Assembly (NCBI GenBank): GCA_934097015.1
Contig: CAKONF010000041.1
Location: forward strand, 1-6,484
DNA: 6,484 nucleotides
Reading direction: 5' to 3'
Source of the DNA: an uncultured Bacilli bacterium
Lineage (GTDB): Bacteria; Bacillota_I; Bacilli_A; RF39; UBA660
Shown here: positions 5,832 to 6,484 of the stretch, one piece after another
Position numbering within the stretch: the stretch's first letter is position 1
Layout: every line of letters begins with the position of its first letter
Notes under the pieces: model-generated
Database searches by the model: none
The model's input: the letters and a program-made list of their open reading frames with translations, nothing else
Told to the model about the DNA's origin: nothing
Translations under genes and position numbers: made by a program

Positions 5832-6484
5832 ATGACTAAACCTTAATTTATAATTTCTGTAGATATGATGTATGGCAATTTAAAAAAGCTAGCAGAAGCA
5901 TTAAATGTTACACCGATTATTTATTCTCCATTAGAATCTATTAGTAATAATGGGTTAAAATTTTATATAATACTAAGCAATTTTTTGCTGGTAATAAATT
6001 ACTAAAAAAAGAAAATAATTTAATGAATATTATTAAAGATGGGAAAGATTTTAATGATGTAGAATATCCTGAACATGTTAAAGGAAGTACTACTGATATT
6101 ATGTTTACTGGTGGTTCTAGTGGTATTCATAATGGTGTTGAACTTGATGGGGGAGCATTAAATAGTGTAGTTAAAGCATTAGATTATGTTTTGATATTAG
6201 AACCTGGTATGGTTCATTTAGGAAATATTCCTTTTGGTCATATGTGTTTTGGTAGATTAGTTCTTCATTATTGTTTATGTAAAAATTTGGAATATGCATT
6301 AACTTTAAAAGCTATGCCTAAAGATTTTTATAGTGAACTTGTTATAACTCATGCTAATGGTGCTATGGGAGGCAAAAATACTCCTGGTACTATAGGTTAT
6401 CCAATTTCATTTGTTAATTCTAAAATTGTAGATTCTAAGACTTTTAAAGAATTGCCTATAGGAACACCTGGCGTATTACTTGTT
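5832..6484 (+). pseudogene. Decayed AMP-binding (ANL superfamily) acyl/aryl-CoA synthetase-like pseudogene, continuing past the right edge
   Basis: Three reading-frame pieces form one damaged adenylating enzyme. Piece one reads MTKP, a TAA stop (5844-5846), then FIISVDMMYGNLKKLAEAL, matching the segment before the ATP-binding loop; the stop looks like a mutated Lys codon. After about 5961-5971 the frame shifts, and the homologous text resumes as NTKQFFAGNKLLKK and stays open to 6484. The P-loop motif A3 is TGGSSGIHNG (from 6107), followed by HLGNIPFGHMCFGR and ALTLKAMPKDFY. Only 93 codons separate A3 from GTIGYP (6386-6403); about 150 is usual and no YGxTE motif A5 is seen, so an in-frame deletion probably lies near 6374-6382. 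The N-terminal 100 or more residues are also missing. The 3' piece might be expressed from ATG 6023, but an active enzyme is very unlikely. The original substrate is unknown. Confidence 0.75.

Noticed and set aside
6023..6484. Intact 154-codon AMP-binding gene starting at ATG 6023
   Set aside because: Homology continues upstream in this frame and, after a frameshift, in another frame, so the ATG is internal to a broken gene. The core also appears to lack motif A5.
1..6484. CRISPR arrays, tRNA or rRNA genes
   Set aside because: I saw no regularly spaced repeats, tRNA cloverleaf elements or rRNA-like sequence on either strand.

Overview
The window comes from a very AT-rich, low-GC Gram-positive-type bacterium. 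All the genes visible here start behind strong purine-rich Shine-Dalgarno sites and use the standard code, with TGG for Trp and TAA, TAG and TGA all ending genes. An IS30-type transposase and the wreck of an AMP-binding enzyme flank the core, which suggests a plastic accessory region, perhaps of a gut Firmicute such as a Bacilli/Erysipelotrichia or Clostridia relative. That lineage is an inference.

Layout. 1-1015 (minus strand): most of an IS30-family transposase, running off the left edge, with its own promoter and RBS. 1016-1240: non-coding, holding the unresolved inner end of the IS and then a clear forward promoter (TTGACA, 16 nt, TAGAAT with a TGn extension). 1241-1395: a 40-codon upstream ORF whose stop codon sits in the loop of a strong intrinsic-terminator hairpin. 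1407-5694: four tightly packed forward genes encoding a RelA/SpoT homologue (RSH), a Pol-beta-type nucleotidyltransferase-like protein, a class I aminoacyl-tRNA-synthetase-like protein and an S51 peptidase E-like hydrolase. 5695-5831: AT-only spacer. 5832-6484: a decayed AMP-binding (ANL) acyl/aryl-CoA synthetase pseudogene, continuing off the right edge.

The interest lies in the four-gene operon. The RSH keeps every HD hydrolase residue I checked. It carries Gln where the synthetase domain needs its catalytic Glu, and it ends after the TGS domain, so it should degrade (p)ppGpp-like alarmones rather than make them. The synthetase-like protein keeps a class I core and a zinc knuckle, but its HIGH motif is degenerate (SIGK) and it has no room for an anticodon-binding domain. 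The last gene has an intact Ser nucleophile elbow.

All transcription from the visible promoter must pass through the uORF/terminator, so expression probably depends on translation of the leader. I read the operon as a candidate undescribed translation-responsive or aminoacyl-nucleotide-handling cassette. It could serve resistance, conflict or small-molecule chemistry, and the sequence alone does not decide between these.
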